Assembly: GCA_958510825.1 (NCBI GenBank)
Contig: OY294048.1
Coordinates: 14,463,589 to 14,527,588 of the forward strand
Length of the DNA stretch: 64,000 nucleotides
Direction of reading: 5' to 3'
DNA from: Brachypterus glaber
Taxonomy: Eukaryota; Arthropoda; Insecta; Coleoptera; Kateretidae
Below, in pieces: positions 22,146-33,226 of this stretch (within the stretch, counting starts at the first letter, position 1; each line of letters begins with the position of its first letter). A program made the translations under genes and the position numbers. Under the pieces are notes generated by a model. That model worked only from the letters and a program-made list of their open reading frames with translations. It was not told the origin of the DNA and ran no database searches.

Positions 22146-22735
22146 CACTCCATTGTATTCACAGTTGGATAGATATTGGCTTTTTAAACGGGATAAGGGT
22201 GCATTGAGTTTTAGTGGTATTAAACTTGGTACTTTCATTTGGGCTTTGTCGGAGCCTAAATAACCCTGCGCGGCTATAATGGTTATTATTTATTGTTATT
22301 TATTTGATTTTTATTATTTATATTCTAATAATAATAATAATAATAATAATATATACATATGGATATTTTGGTATAGACACATATCGCTGGGTTAAAATTA
22401 TAAGGTTCTATGTTATATGGGGTTTCAATAGAATATAGAACCTTATAATTTTAAGCCAGCGATATATGTATATCTTTATATATATACAAGGGTGGATACT
22501 CTGAAAAATATTCTAATAATAATAATATCCAGATATAGATATTTTGGTATAGATACATAGTAGTAGTATAGATATATCCAAGGGTGGATATTTTGGTAAA
22601 TATACTAAATTGTTAAAAAAATTAAATTTGTTCAAATTACCTATGTGTAAATACATAAATATTACTTTTATTCTATAGTGTATCTTTCTCATATTAATTT
22701 TTCAAAAAAAAAAAATAATCTGGACTTCCGCTCCG
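22146..22735. mobile_element. ~590-bp insertion splitting a LINE
   Basis: Two parts are visible. 22146-22350 has TTGGGCTTTGTCGGAGCC, CCTGCGCGGCTATAATGG and a (TAA)n tail, which looks like the 3' end of another plus-strand retroposon. 22351-22620 contains a hairpin (22378-22466) and a direct duplication: GATATTTTGGTATAGACACA at 22362 against GATATTTTGGTATAGATACA at 22537, and CAAGGGTGGATA at 22489 and 22579. No single set of target duplications around the whole insertion was found. Confidence 0.5.
22378..22466. repeat. Hairpin, ~36-bp arms
   Basis: ATATCGCTGGGTTAAAATTA + TAAGGTTCTAT is followed after ~18 bases by its near-perfect inverse ending TTTTAAGCCAGCGATAT. Confidence 0.8.
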
Positions 22736-22905
22736 GTTAAAGATACTCTGGAGAGTGAGCTGGGAGTAAAAATACGGGTAGGCAGACCTAGAATGGAATA
22801 CTGCTAACAAATAATAAACGATGTAGAGTGTAGAAATTTCAGGGTAACGAAAGAGTTTAGGGTGAGATGGGGAGCTTCCTCAAACCAGCCTTAGGACTAA
22901 TTATG
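22736..22905 (+). pseudogene. LINE C-terminal fragment, downstream half
   Basis: KDTLESELGVKIRVGRPRM + EYC, a stop codon, then QIINDVECRNFRVTKEF and WGASSNQP before a final stop at 22892. G-x-GRPR followed by W-x-x-x-x-NQP is the usual last block of the same LINE protein, so this continues the fragment that ends at 22145. Confidence 0.8.
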
Positions 22906-22983
22906 ATTCTTAATTAAGCATAGTAGAAATTTAATTAATTTTTAGATAACTCTGCCCAACACTCAAAAATTTTCCGACACCAT

Positions 22984-23438
22984 TTTAGTTGCATCTGGCT
23001 ATATTTGATGCGCTGGTTTCGGAACCTTTTTTTGTTTTTCTCGACCAGCTCGTTTTTTGAGATATACCGCACAGTGTTTTTTTTTTGCTTAGTTGTTGTA
23101 AAAGGTTCAATTAATTTTCTTTTAATAGGGGCTGTAAGCCAAAAAAAGCGAATTTCAAATATCTTTATTCGTTTGTTTTTTATAGGCTCCTCAATTCAAA
23201 AAATTACATTTTTTCGTATTAAAAACAAACGAATAGAGTTTATTTAAATCCGCTATTTTTGGCTTAGAGCCCCACTAACAGAGAACCAACCTACGGTAAA
23301 AAAAATAATTAGACCTAATTTTTTTTTTTACTACAACTATAGGCAAAAAACCCACTGTGCGCTCTATCTCAAAAAACGAGCTGATCGAGAAAAGGGTTCC
23401 GAAATCAGCGCATCAAATATAGTCAGACGCAATTAAAA
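22984..23438. mobile_element. Foldback element, 455 bp
   Basis: The left half (CATCTGGCTATATTTGATGC, GCTGGTTTCGGAACC, CGACCAGCTCGTTTTTTGAG, GGGGCTGTAAGCC) is mirrored by the right half (GGCTTAGAGCCCC, CTCAAAAAACGAGCTGATCG, GGTTCCGAAATCAGCGCATC). Almost the whole element is palindromic. The 80-codon frame at 23005-23247 is part of the arm and not a gene. Confidence 0.8.
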
Positions 23439-23980
23439 GCTCCCCGGCAAATAAAACAAAAATCTGTTTTTTGTAGAGCAATGTAATTTATCAGTATTTG
23501 AAATGTACATTTTGTTAGTCTTTATTATACTTGTTTAAATTGAAAACAAAATGATTGATATATTTCAATATATTTTTATTTCTGTAAATTATGCTTGTGA
23601 TTTTATTTTTAAAACTGTACTTTGGCCATCATTTATATTAAAAAATTGATGACCCCAGCTGCGTTTCAATACAAAAGGGGTTTTAGAATAATTAATATTT
23701 GAGATAAATATTTTCATATATTGGGGTGACGCCGTTTTCCGGTAGCATGAAAATAAAAAAAACTCTGACGTAAAAAATAATACATTTGATATAAGCGTAT
23801 TAATACAGTGGCGCTCAATGCGAAAAAAATGTAGAATATACAAGGCATTATTTTGTATTTTATTCTATTGTATCTAAAAACGACACTCTTTGTGTGATAA
23901 ATCTGAACAAAAAGTTTACCTTTTTGGCCCAGGCCACAAAATAAAATAGTCAACGTTGATTGGTGGAATGTTACTAAAAC
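23439..23980. other. Unassigned AT-rich sequence
   Basis: Two overlapping minus frames (23589-23953) have AT-driven composition and no recognisable motif. Confidence 0.3.
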
Positions 23981-24110
23981 AGTTTCAGTTAGAGCACTGG
24001 ATAGTCAGGTTTGTTAGGGTAGGTAGGTAGTTTACACACTACTTATGCGGAACTACTCAAACTACCCACCTGCCTTATCAAACCTACCTATCTAGTGCTC
24101 TAGTTTCAGT
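23981..24110. mobile_element. 111-bp MITE with 9-bp target duplication
   Basis: The arms AGAGCACTGGATAGTCAGGT and the inverse ACCTACCTATCTAGTGCTCT enclose ~30 bases. AGTTTCAGT flanks it on both sides (23981-23989 and 24102-24110). A duplication of 8-9 bp fits hAT-, P- or Mutator-type transposition; the TIR is not one I recognise. Confidence 0.8.
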
Positions 24111-24258
24111 GATACTGAAGACTTTTGAACTTAAACTTAAAATTTTTGCTTTTGGGTTATCCGGTATATTTTTTGAGTAAAACTGCTGTTTATTTAGGTA
24201 ACGTTTCACAATAATGTTTCATTGCATTTTTAAACCTCGTAAAAACAAAAGTATAATA

Positions 24259-25015
24259 GTACACTCAGAAAATTTCGTTGTATTTTTAATACTGAATGTT
24301 ATTTGTTAATACATATTTTTTATTTATATTGCCACCATTGGTATTTAATACTTTACTTGTGATATTAAATACTGCAATGTTTGTATTGTATACAAAATGT
24401 TGTCGTACTAACATAAAGACCGTCCTGGTACATTTGGAACCCCACGCAACATGTGTTTATTAATGGTAACATTTGGTAAATTATATCACAGTTATTGATC
24501 TATTTTAAAGTATGTTACAGTATTTAGTAAAATAACAATTGGTAAATAATATCAAAATTTTTGTTAGTAATAATACAGAGAAAAGTAAAAAGGGGATCGA
24601 TTATTTTATCAGTGTGTAATTGTGTGTGGTTGCAATCTTTATATTATTACTAATCACAATTTTGGTATTATTTACCGATTGTTAATTTTTCTGAATGTAA
24701 CATACTTTAAACTAGATCATTAATACAACTTAACAACAACTCAAAGTATACCATACTATAAGTGTGATTTTCTTTACCTGTTAAAGTAATTTTTACTATA
24801 ACATGCTTGTATTAATAAACACATGTTGCGTGGGAATCCAATTGTACCAGCACGGTCTCTATGTTAGTATGACAACAATTTGAATACAATACACACATTG
24901 CAGTATTTAATATCACAAGTAAAGTATTAAATATCAATGGTGGCGATGTACATAACAAATATTTATTTACACAAAAAATTTAGTATTAAAATTACAATGA
25001 CATTTTCTAAGTGTA
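24259..25015. mobile_element. Complete foldback element, 757 bp
   Basis: It begins GTACACTCAGAAAATTTCG and ends CATTTTCTAAGTGTAC. The arms (~350 bases each) are imperfect inverse copies meeting near 24590, around GGGGATCGATTATTTTATCA. It is the intact relative of the split copy at 17299-18770. Confidence 0.85.
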
Positions 25016-25029
25016 CGATTCCCAAATCA

Positions 25030-25235
25030 GTTAATCTTTACTAATAGAACACTATCGTAATCAATAGCGTAATTAGGTTATAGAATACAACAATAAATAG
25101 TTGTATATGCGCAAACCACTATATATTGCATAGACTACAACAACAAACAGGTAAACGTGTTCGGTATTTACAATCGAGTGCCGTTGCTCGATTTTCAACC
25201 ACAAATTGCATGCATTTTATTTTAAATTCACATAT
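25030..25235 (+). repeat. Dispersed repeat shared with 48010-48200 (inverted)
   Basis: Shared blocks are AACACTATCGTAATCAATA, GCGTAATTAGGT, CAACAATAAATAGTTGTATA + TGCGC and CCACTATATATTGCATAGA. The match spans ~190 bases in opposite orientation. Type unknown; an LTR or the end of a larger element is possible. Confidence 0.7.
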
Positions 25236-25596
25236 TACAAAAATACTCCTTATACAATACGTAATATGTTGCCCAAGTTTAAATTATGGATGGACGCTCA
25301 TGTCCCCTAAAAAAATCGCATATAAGGGACATCAGTGTTGGCTGCGTTACCCCTTGTTGAAGAGACGAAAGGAGGGTTACAGACGACCGATACATAGACA
25401 GAGGGTTGCGGATAACTCAACACAAAATCTCCTGCTGAATAACTTTTGCAGGATCACTTTTAACCCCTTTTTGCCGCCAGTACGTAATTTATACGAATGG
25501 GCAAATCAAATATGTCATTTTGCAGTGACTCAGAAACAAAAGAAAAATTCAAGAGGCAACAATTATGCGATAAAAGCGCTAGTTTCAGTACACTGA
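25126..25596 (+). CDS. Uncertain 156-codon reading frame
   Basis: The longest non-repetitive plus frame of the window. Its first ~35 residues lie in the dispersed repeat above. The middle (CWLRYPLLKRRKEGYRRPIH) and the segment NPFLPPVRNLYEWANQICHF have ordinary protein composition and above-average GC. No domain, signal peptide or membrane segment is evident, and I recognise no family. It may be the internal part of the same repeat. Low confidence that it is translated. Confidence 0.2.
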   Translation: MHRLQQQTGKRVRYLQSSAVARFSTTNCMHFILNSHITKILLIQYVICCPSLNYGWTLMSPKKIAYKGHQCWLRYPLLKRRKEGYRRPIHRQRVADNSTQNLLLNNFCRITFNPFLPPVRNLYEWANQICHFAVTQKQKKNSRGNNYAIKALVSVH

Positions 25597-25616
25597 GAAT
25601 TTGATACCGTCTTAAA

Positions 25617-25762
25617 TAATAATAGTATATTATTTACCAAGTGAGAGAAGTTTAACATTTTTGACCTGCGTCAAATTGCGGGATGAGCGCGCTAGCGCGA
25701 AGCCCGCAAGACGCGGTCTAAAATGTTAAATCTTCACTTACGTGGAAAATATAGTATTTTTT
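25617..25762. mobile_element. Hairpin MITE, AATAGTATATT family, GC-rich loop
   Basis: The arms AATAGTATATTATTTACCAA, GAAGTTTAACATTTT and their inverse enclose a GC-rich centre, GCGGGATGAGCGCGCTAGCG + CGAAGCCCGC, which is itself nearly palindromic. Relatives are at 33323 and 36060. Confidence 0.75.
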
Positions 25763-25974
25763 TCACTGCCAGTACAATTAATTAGCTATTTATTTATTTA
25801 TTTTACTAAAATTTAATGAAAAAGCTTATAAATTTAAAATATCACGCTGGCCGTTCGCGGCCATTAAAAAAACAAATGAATAACTTGACATTTCTGGCAA
25901 GAATTTTCTGGTGATCTGCTAAAATTATTAAGTTAGAAAGTGTTTCCGTGTTAAGTGTGATAAAATATATAAAA

Positions 25975-26094
25975 ATGGAAAGTGAAATGCAAAGTGATGA
26001 TTCTGGTACTCCCCCAGAAATAAGAGGACAGGCGAAAACTGTGAGGGAGAATCTATTGCCTCAAAAATCAATATATGGGGGTTTGTACCTCTAG
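25975..26094 (+). pseudogene. Short frame resembling a Crypton/tyrosine-recombinase N terminus
   Basis: Forty codons starting in a good context (AAAAATGG) give an acidic start (MESEMQSDDSGTPPEIRG) followed by KTVRENLLPQKS. The (N)LLP-x-KS block is what I associate with the N-terminal domain of Crypton-type tyrosine recombinases and their host relatives. The match stops where the S-x-x-x-Y helix should follow, and a stop codon comes eight codons later. It is probably the 5' stub of a degraded element. The evidence is one short motif. Confidence 0.35.
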
Positions 26095-26802
26095 TAATAT
26101 ATTATCCTTACGGTAATATATGGGTTGTATAATCTATGGTTGAATATGATGGACCAATGATTTTCACTTTTCGAAGTGTTTTTTTGTAAAACATGTTTTA
26201 TTGGTACTAATTTAGTTAATATTTTTTAATTAAAATAAATAAATTTGGTGCCTAAAGACAATTGTAAATAGCAATGTGATTTAATAATTAAGTGAAACGT
26301 CAGATGCCAAAACAGCTGAATATAAATTAATTATTAACCATGGTGCAATTTCATTATTTTTAGAACCTCTGACGTCATAGGTAGAGAAATAATATTTCTA
26401 CCAATGAAAAGAACAGTAATAAAGATGTGGTTTTAGGCTGGTGGTGAAAAAACGATTTTATATACAGTGTTTTCCAAATGTCACATCACCTCTTAACTTT
26501 TAAAAGAGTAAAGAAACTGGAACACGTAAATAAGATAACTTAAACTATCTTTTTGAACATATTTTATCTTTGTAACTATTAAAATATGAACAGGAGCGGC
26601 ATAGGGGATGTTTTTATTAGAAATGTGGTGGTGTTACACATCACTTTAAAGCTCATAAAGTTCTCTATTTAAAAATTAGTTTTTATTTTCTTTAGGCATT
26701 TTTATAAGGGTTTAAGATAGGTTAAACATGGGAATTTTCGTCAAATTTTCCCTTAAAAAAATCAATTTTCGATAAATGATTTATTTCATGATGCAAAAAC
26801 AT
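26095..26802. other. Unassigned AT-rich sequence
   Basis: No gene. TAGTAATATATTATCCTTACGG near 26093 partly resembles the AATAGTATATT MITE ends. Confidence 0.3.
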
Positions 26803-27062
26803 AAATTACACAGCGACACAAAAAATAAGTTTAAATGCCCTTTTAGAAACCATTGTAATCCTATGTATTTTGAGGTGCTGAATCCAAATTTGAGGTCAAA
26901 ATGGCACCTCATACGATTAGTTTTTGAGATAACCTCAAAAATCGTAATTTTTGAATATAACGTTTTTTGAGGTTATCTCCAAAACTAATCCTGATGATAC
27001 TGTTTTAACGTCAAATTCGGGTTCAGCGCCTCAAAATTCATAGGAATACAATGGTCCCCAAC
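26803..27062. mobile_element. MITE of the ACACAG family, copy 3
   Basis: It starts ACACAGCGACACAAAAAAT (after AATT). Inner inverse arms are ATTTTGAGGTGCTGAATCC / GGGTTCAGCGCCTCAAAAT and ATTAGTTTTTGAGATAACC / GGTTATCTCCAAAACTAAT. The right tip has decayed. Confidence 0.7.
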
Positions 27063-27412
27063 ATTTTTTTAAGTTAATTAATTTTAATTTACAACTTTTA
27101 AATAAACGAAATGTTATAAATATAATTTGATTAATTGAACTGTATGTTCTAGTATGATGTAGTATTCTATACTATGTTTTAGTATGTCTTAGTATGTTTA
27201 GGCTTTAATGGCGTTTATATTCAAATGGCTCATTTAAAAAAAATAACTTTTGTCTTAAAGCCATGGTAGAAAGGGTCTAAAAAAATAAATGCATACATTA
27301 TCTAAGTAAATTAATAATTTGTAAATAAATATTTAAAATATTATAAAATATTTAATAATAACAATTATTGTTATCTACTTGTCTTATGTAACGTATTTTT
27401 TTTTTAACTTGG
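27063..27412. other. AT-rich, short TAGTATG repeats
   Basis: TAGTATG/TAGTATT words recur five to six times at 27150-27200. No gene. Confidence 0.4.
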
Positions 27413-27556
27413 TATAGTTCAGTTCCAATAGAACGTGCAGTGCATATGCAGATCATATTCATTCGGGTACTATTCGCTTAATTTCGGTCTTGTTTGTCTA
27501 AGGGAACTCTGTGGATCTCTGCAGCATAGCATAGCACGTTTTATTGGAACTGAATA
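27413..27556. mobile_element. 144-bp MITE, TATA-GTTCAGTTCCAATA ends
   Basis: TATAGTTCAGTTCCAATAGA + ACGTGC and the inverse GCACGTTTTATTGGAACTGA + ATATA form ~26-bp TIRs. The subterminal GCATATGCAGATC / GATCTCTGCAGCATAGC continues the symmetry. Confidence 0.7.
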
Positions 27557-28114
27557 TAAGAATATTTTATTTGTGGTAAAACTAGTTAAAATTTAACCTC
27601 AATCTTTAATTTCTTACATTCTAATTAAAAAGTTCGCCACGTAACTTATCGAGAGACTGGATTTTTCTTAGTAGTTGAAAACAAAATTTTCAAGGGGTAT
27701 AAAGGGAATGGAAAAAAATAAAATGCATAAATTTTCTAATAAACTAAATTGATTACGTTATTTTTTCTTTTATTCGCATTACAAAGAAGTTGGCTAGAAA
27801 TTATTTTTAATTAAGTTAATTAGGGCTGATTTATCGTCCATGATAAAAATATTAAATTAAATTAAAGACAGCGATAAAAAACGCAGTAGAGCCATTCATA
27901 ATATTAATTGAATTATGAACGTTAATTATAAAAATTTTTACTTTCAATCCCCTTGCTGTTCGTAAAATGCGGATTTTAAAATACCACTGAAAAATTAAAA
28001 CCTTCTCGTTTGGGGTTTCACGAAAATCAAGATTTCTTGATTGTCGCGATTTCTAGAAAAAATCTAGACAAGAGTGCAGTTCAAAAAATCAAGACAAGAC
28101 AAGAGTCACGTCCA
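27557..28114. other. Unassigned AT-rich sequence
   Basis: No gene. Near the right end AAGACAAGA words repeat. Confidence 0.3.
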
Positions 28115-28244
28115 GGGAACGTTCAAGTATTACGTAACGCTACTAGGGGGTGGGTGGGGTCATGTTAATGGTATAGGAAAATAGCGTTACAGGGGTGGGT
28201 CCAAAATGATCAAAATTTGTGTTACGTAATACTTGAACGTTCCC
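28115..28244. mobile_element. 130-bp MITE, GGGAACGTTCAAGTATTACG ends
   Basis: GGGAACGTTCAAGTATTACG + TAACGC and the inverse form ~26-bp near-perfect TIRs around a GC-rich centre (GGGGGTGGGTGGGGTCATG). This is the only complete copy here. Single ends occur at 2402, 9790 and 33286. Similar ends are common in insect genomes in my experience, but I cannot name the family. Confidence 0.8.
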
Positions 28245-28475
28245 CAACGAGAGTCGAGACTCTTAATCAAGAATCGAGACAAATGCGGCAATAGGGCATT
28301 GCAAAAACACACTTTTTTCATATGCTCCCCTCCTATGTTGTTTCAATTGAAAAACTCTGCTTGCATACCAAATTTCAGGTTACTTGAACATTTTTTGACC
28401 CCCGCCCAACTCAGTTATAAAAATGAGCTATTTGTATTGTTTAATTCCTTACATTGTTACAGTTTTAAAGAGAAA

Positions 28476-28690
28476 ACAAGCCGTGAAGATATGTAGTGCT
28501 ATGCATTCCATTATATACTATTCACAGTGGATGTTGTATTGCTTTTTCCCAAATAACGCAACTTCAACAAAAAAAAATAATAAAAATAATTAAAAAAATT
28601 AATTTTTTTTTCAACAAATATTCATTTTTTTGGAAAACTTTTTTTTTCATTTTTTTTTCGTTTTTAAAAAAAAAGAATTAAAAACAAAAT
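28476..28690 (+). repeat. Dispersed repeat GCCGTGAAGATATG, copy 2, A/T-rich tail
   Basis: AACAAGCCGTGAAGATATGT + AGTGCTATGCATT, then CACAGTGGATGTTGTATTGC, then ~110 bases of A- and T-tracts. The copy at 63200-63462 (minus strand) has the same order, including the TTTCCAAATA-type word and the A-rich 3' part. A conserved head with an A-rich end suggests a retroposon. Confidence 0.6.
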
Positions 28691-28772
28691 GTAAATTTTT
28701 TATACAATCAAAAATGGTGAATATTGACATCCACTTTTAAAATCGTTTACATCTTCTAAATTGTATACAATA

Positions 28773-28817
28773 AAGGGCCATATTATCGCTTACTTGTAAG
28801 TGATAATATAGGCCCTT
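28773..28817. repeat. Hairpin GGGCCATATTATCGCTTAC
   Basis: GGGCCATATTATCGCTTAC and the inverse GTAAGTGATAATATAGGCCC overlap to a tiny loop; one mismatch pair. Confidence 0.75.
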
Positions 28818-28819
28818 TT

Positions 28820-29496
28820 TTGGCCGAGTTCCACATTTATGTGTATATTTATTCTTTATAACTGTTTTAATTTCCTTTTTCTTTTTCTTGCAGGTATGTA
28901 ACTACTTATTCATTTTTGGCACGACCCCATACACGTAAGTTTTCCTCGGTTTGGTAAATAAAAAAATAACTTATCTTGAACATAATAACTCGCGTTGTTA
29001 TTTGAAATATATTTTTATGATTTAATTAAAGAAAATAAAATAAATAAAAGCGTATAACAATGAAATTAAGCTATACTCCCCGCGAGTTTGGGAAAATAGA
29101 CTGATTCAAGGCCGCGGCCGACCGCCTTGGCAAGTCTAAACAAAATACTATAAAATATTCCCAATGGGATAATGTAAGTAGATTATTCTCACTATAATAA
29201 CAGTAAATGTTATATTTTGTTTAATGTTTCATATATTGCGCAGGCGCTATGAATAATATAATAACTGATCCATTGTAGCGTTGTCAGTGCTGAAATTATA
29301 TATAATTATAATTTTTCAATCAAACATTGTTTATCTATTTTAATAATATATATTATATTTTCACTATATAAATTATATTTGTAATATATATAAATTATAA
29401 AATAGATCTATATTTTTAGTACCTACCTAACAATGAATTATTTAATAAAATTGTAAGGCTTGGGGGAACAAGGGACGTAAGTCACATTTTCAAATA
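28820..29496. other. Unassigned, with a shared 27-bp word
   Basis: GCGCAGGCGCTATGAATAAT + ATAATAA at 29238-29264 recurs with one change at 51738-51764. No gene. Confidence 0.4.
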
Positions 29497-30143
29497 CAGG
29501 GTGATCAGTAACTGCTATGCCAAAATTAAAGATTGATTCTACATCCAAAAATATGAAAAAAAGTTTCTATAAGGGTTGGTCGGGAAATGAGCCCTAAGGG
29601 AGCTACGGTCCTTCGAAGATGACATATTGAATGGGGAACAAAAAAAAAGCATCAATAAAATTTTAATGCTGCAGGGTGAGCAAAATAGTATCCTTAACCA
29701 AAACGCCTAAATTTAATATTAAAGGAGTAATAGCCTTTTAAAAAGTAAAGTTTTTGGTGGCAAAAAATTGCATTTTTTTTTTGAAAACGGTTGCTCCTAC
29801 AGTGTTACACTATATGACATTTTGTATGTATTTTTACTCAAGGAATCCATATTTTTTACATAAGATCCAAAAAAAAGTACACATAAAAAAGTTTGGGGCA
29901 AAAATGTGTTGAGCCTAATACATTTTTTCGTCTAGGGGACGACTCTGGATAAATTAAAAAAAAAAAAGTTATCATAAACTTATTATTAATACTAGTATAC
30001 ATGCAAAAGGTCGTCGCTCTAGCTTAAAGGGTGCCAGAGTTATTAATTAAAAACCTAATTTTTATTAGTTTTAAAGGGCCGTAGCTCCCTTAGGGCTCAT
30101 TTGCGGACCAACCCTTATAGGAACTTTTTTTTATATTTGTTAG
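29497..30143. mobile_element. Foldback element with mariner-like CAGGGTG left end
   Basis: CAGGGTGATC follows TA at 29495. The inner arms CTATAAGGGTTGGTCGGGAA + ATGAGCCCTAAGGGAGCTACGG (29558-29620) and the inverse (30068-30120) are ~75 bases long. The right tip is lost. It shares the AAGGGAGCTACG block with the foldback at 40514-41696. Confidence 0.65.
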
Positions 30144-30633
30144 TAAAGTTAAAAATAAAAGAAAATCTGTTTCTTTTATTACGACATTAATTTTTTAAAG
30201 ATATTATTTTTAAAAAAATTAAATAGTTATTTTAGTTTTTAGTTATGGATTTTGGATTATAGACATTAAGAATGTGCAGGAAAGGCTGTATCTTATTCTT
30301 TCGAGGCCTTTAATTCACATACTGCTTCGTTATAAATAATATTTTATTTGAAATATATGTATAAATTAATAATTAAATAAAATTAGATTAAAAACGCCAT
30401 GTTAATTTAATTATATTAAAATATTGTAACGTTACATGCACGGAATTGCGTTTTAAAAATTTACGAGTACATTCTAATAAAATAAATTAAAAAATGGCCG
30501 ATAATAAAAAAAAAATTCACACTTTTAAACCTTTATAAAAAAAAATTAGGTTTTTGTTTATAACCCAGGAACGTCTATTTAGCTTTAAAGCTATTGTAAT
30601 GGGGTTTTCATCTAACTTAAGTACTAAAGTATA
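30144..30633. other. Unassigned AT-rich sequence
   Basis: No gene or repeat recognised. Confidence 0.3.
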
Positions 30634-30637
30634 TATT

Positions 30638-31600
30638 ACACAGGCCCACAAAAAAAAATCTGAGTCTTGGATTCCAATATGATATTCCTATGTATTTTTT
30701 CCCGCTGAAACTGTATCCGAAACCCGTTTAACCCCTATACGTCAGGATTTTGACATAACCTCAAAAAACACCCAAAACACTACTGAAACCTCTAAAATCA
30801 TCTATGCCATACCACTGTCACCCCCCTGTCCCCAAATTGCTAATTCTAAAACCCCAGAAACCCATAATCCCCTAACCTCATAATACCATAGCCGCATAAC
30901 CTCCAAACCCCGTAACCTCATTAAGTAGAAAAATCTAGTTTGGGAAAACATTCTTCAGTTTTTTTTGTGGAACATAGTCATAGGTAAGTAACTCTATAAC
31001 CCCAAAATCCCCCAACACCATAACCTCAAAATCCCTTCACTTCGTAACCCCATGTACTATCCCCTTAATCCCGTTATCCTATTCTGTTCTCCACACAAAA
31101 GTCCGATTAAAAAAATAATGAAGTAGACCTTGACTCATGACTTCACTTACAAAACTCTTATGATTTTGAGAACCGGATTTCTCCACAGAATAGGATGATA
31201 GGGTTACGAGGTTATAATATATGGGGTTACGGAGTGAAGGGGTTAGGAGGTGTGATGGGATTTTAGGTTTATACAGTTACTTATTCATAACTATATTCTA
31301 CAAGAAAATTTCACAATTGTTCTGTTTTCCCGAACCAGATTTTACTACTTAATGAGGTTACGGGGTTTTGAGGTTATGGAATAATGGTATTTCGAGGTGA
31401 GGGGATTATGGGGTTACGAAATTACGAATTTGGATGAAGGGGGTGAAAGTGGTATAGAGTAGATGATTTTAGCGGTTTCAGTAGTTTTTCGGGTGTTTTT
31501 TGAGGTTATGTCAAAATCCTGACGTGTAATATATATGTAAATACATAGGAATATTATATTGAAATCCTAGACTCACAAAAAAAAAATTGTTGGCTTGTGT
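30638..31600. mobile_element. 963-bp palindrome of the ACACAGGCCCAC family with C-rich subrepeats
   Basis: It starts ACACAGGCCCACAAAAAAAA and ends TTGGCTTGTGT, with TATT on both sides (30634-30637, 31601-31604). The arms (~450 bases) mirror each other: ATACGTCAGGATTTTGACAT / ATGTCAAAATCCTGACGTGT, ATGATTTTAGCGGTTTCAG and so on. Much of each arm is a degenerate tandem array of TAACCTCA / AACCCCATAACC-like units, G-rich on the opposite arm. This is copy 4 of the MITE family with a greatly expanded middle. Confidence 0.85.
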
Positions 31601-31604
31601 TATT

Positions 31605-33226
31605 TTTATACAGTTGCTTTAACCAGTAACGCCTTATCAATTTTTTGTCCCAAACTTTTATCTGTGTAACTTGTTTTAGTTTTATTTTCAGAATATGATT
31701 CCTTAGTTAAAAATGCATGTTTGTATTAGTTTTTTTTCATAATTTAATTATTTAGAGCTTTGGCATCTTTTTAAAACCAAATATAAAAAAATCTATCGAT
31801 GCGTTTTTGAGAAAAACGATTTTCATTTTTCAAAATAAAATATGAATTATTTAAAAATTATTTTAGATATTCAGATTTTTATGAAAAAAACTTGGGTTAT
31901 ATAAAAGTTGAGCTAAATGTTGTTTCCAGTTTTGGAGAAGGCTATAAAATAACAAAAAAACAATTAAAACTCAAAACTTATCCAAAGCTACCGTTTAGTT
32001 CTCTAAAAGTATATTTTAAGGTTAAATGCTTTTATTTACTTTGGCTTTCTGCTTTAAATCAAATTTATCTGACAATCGTTTTAACTAAAACGAAAATCGA
32101 AAAATTTATTTAAAATTTAAATAGAAATAAAATTATAAGGAAATGTTTTTCTTCTTTTTAAGCTCGCATATATTTATTTTAGCTTTAGAATATTTTAATA
32201 CATTAAAATTATTTTTAAATTATATAGAATATTATGGAATTCTGTTGCCAATATAAAGCTTTGCCAACAAAAATAATAAATAACTATTTATTTTCAGATT
32301 TTGGTTTTTATTGTTACAAAATATTTTATAAAACCAATTTATGAACAGATATTAGCCCATTATTAAAACTACCAGTCGTACATTTTAACCAGGACTTGCA
32401 ATCCGAAATTCCTAAATCTCAATCCCGGGATTTTCGGGATTGATAACAAATGATGGTTAGTAAATCAAGCTAACCTATTTATTTTTATTTAGACATAGCT
32501 TTAGCCTTAGGCCCTTAGGTACAATTTATTAGAAATAAAAAAAAAACGTTGTTCCAGTTTTTTGTGGCAAGGATAATACATAAATAAATACTTTGTAAAA
32601 AAGTGTCGTTTTAAAACACACAAACAATATTGATAAAAAAGTTGTTAAAAAGTTATATTCTGATGAAATGCACAAAATATAAACATAAAATGTGGCAATA
32701 AATGTATAAAACTACATTTATAACAACAATGTAATGTATTATATAAGGATTTAACGAATTTAATTTTGATATTAATTTAGAGTTTAATTTTATTAAATCT
32801 GCCGTAAAGTATTAAATTTTAGGAGCCATTCCACTAAATTGTCATCACATAATGGCCCGCTAAAATATTAAGAATTTATTTACGTTTATGTCAGCAAAAT
32901 TTGATCAAATCTTTATTTTTAACATGCTTCAGCTCTATAGAGATCTAGCGCGCGCTATAATGAAAAAGGTAACTTTAAAATATAGTTTATAGTTACTTTT
33001 TCTTTAACAAAAACTTATCTGTCAAAATATTATATAAATATGGTTATATAAGAATCATTAATTATCATAAATTATGATGCAAGGACGGTAAATACTGTTT
33101 TTACGGTTGCAATCTCAGTAATTGTCCTGAAAACAGTTTTCTTCCCTGTATCATACACTATTTTGTATTTGATTGTAATAACAAATACATTTTTCTTCAA
33201 GCTTATTAAAATGCTCATTTTGGAGT
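31605..33226. other. Unassigned AT-rich sequence
   Basis: A 73-codon frame (31892-32113) has low-complexity Lys/Leu content. CAATCCCGGGATTTTCGGGA at 32422 recalls the TTCGGGA cluster at 8990. No gene is supported. Confidence 0.35.
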
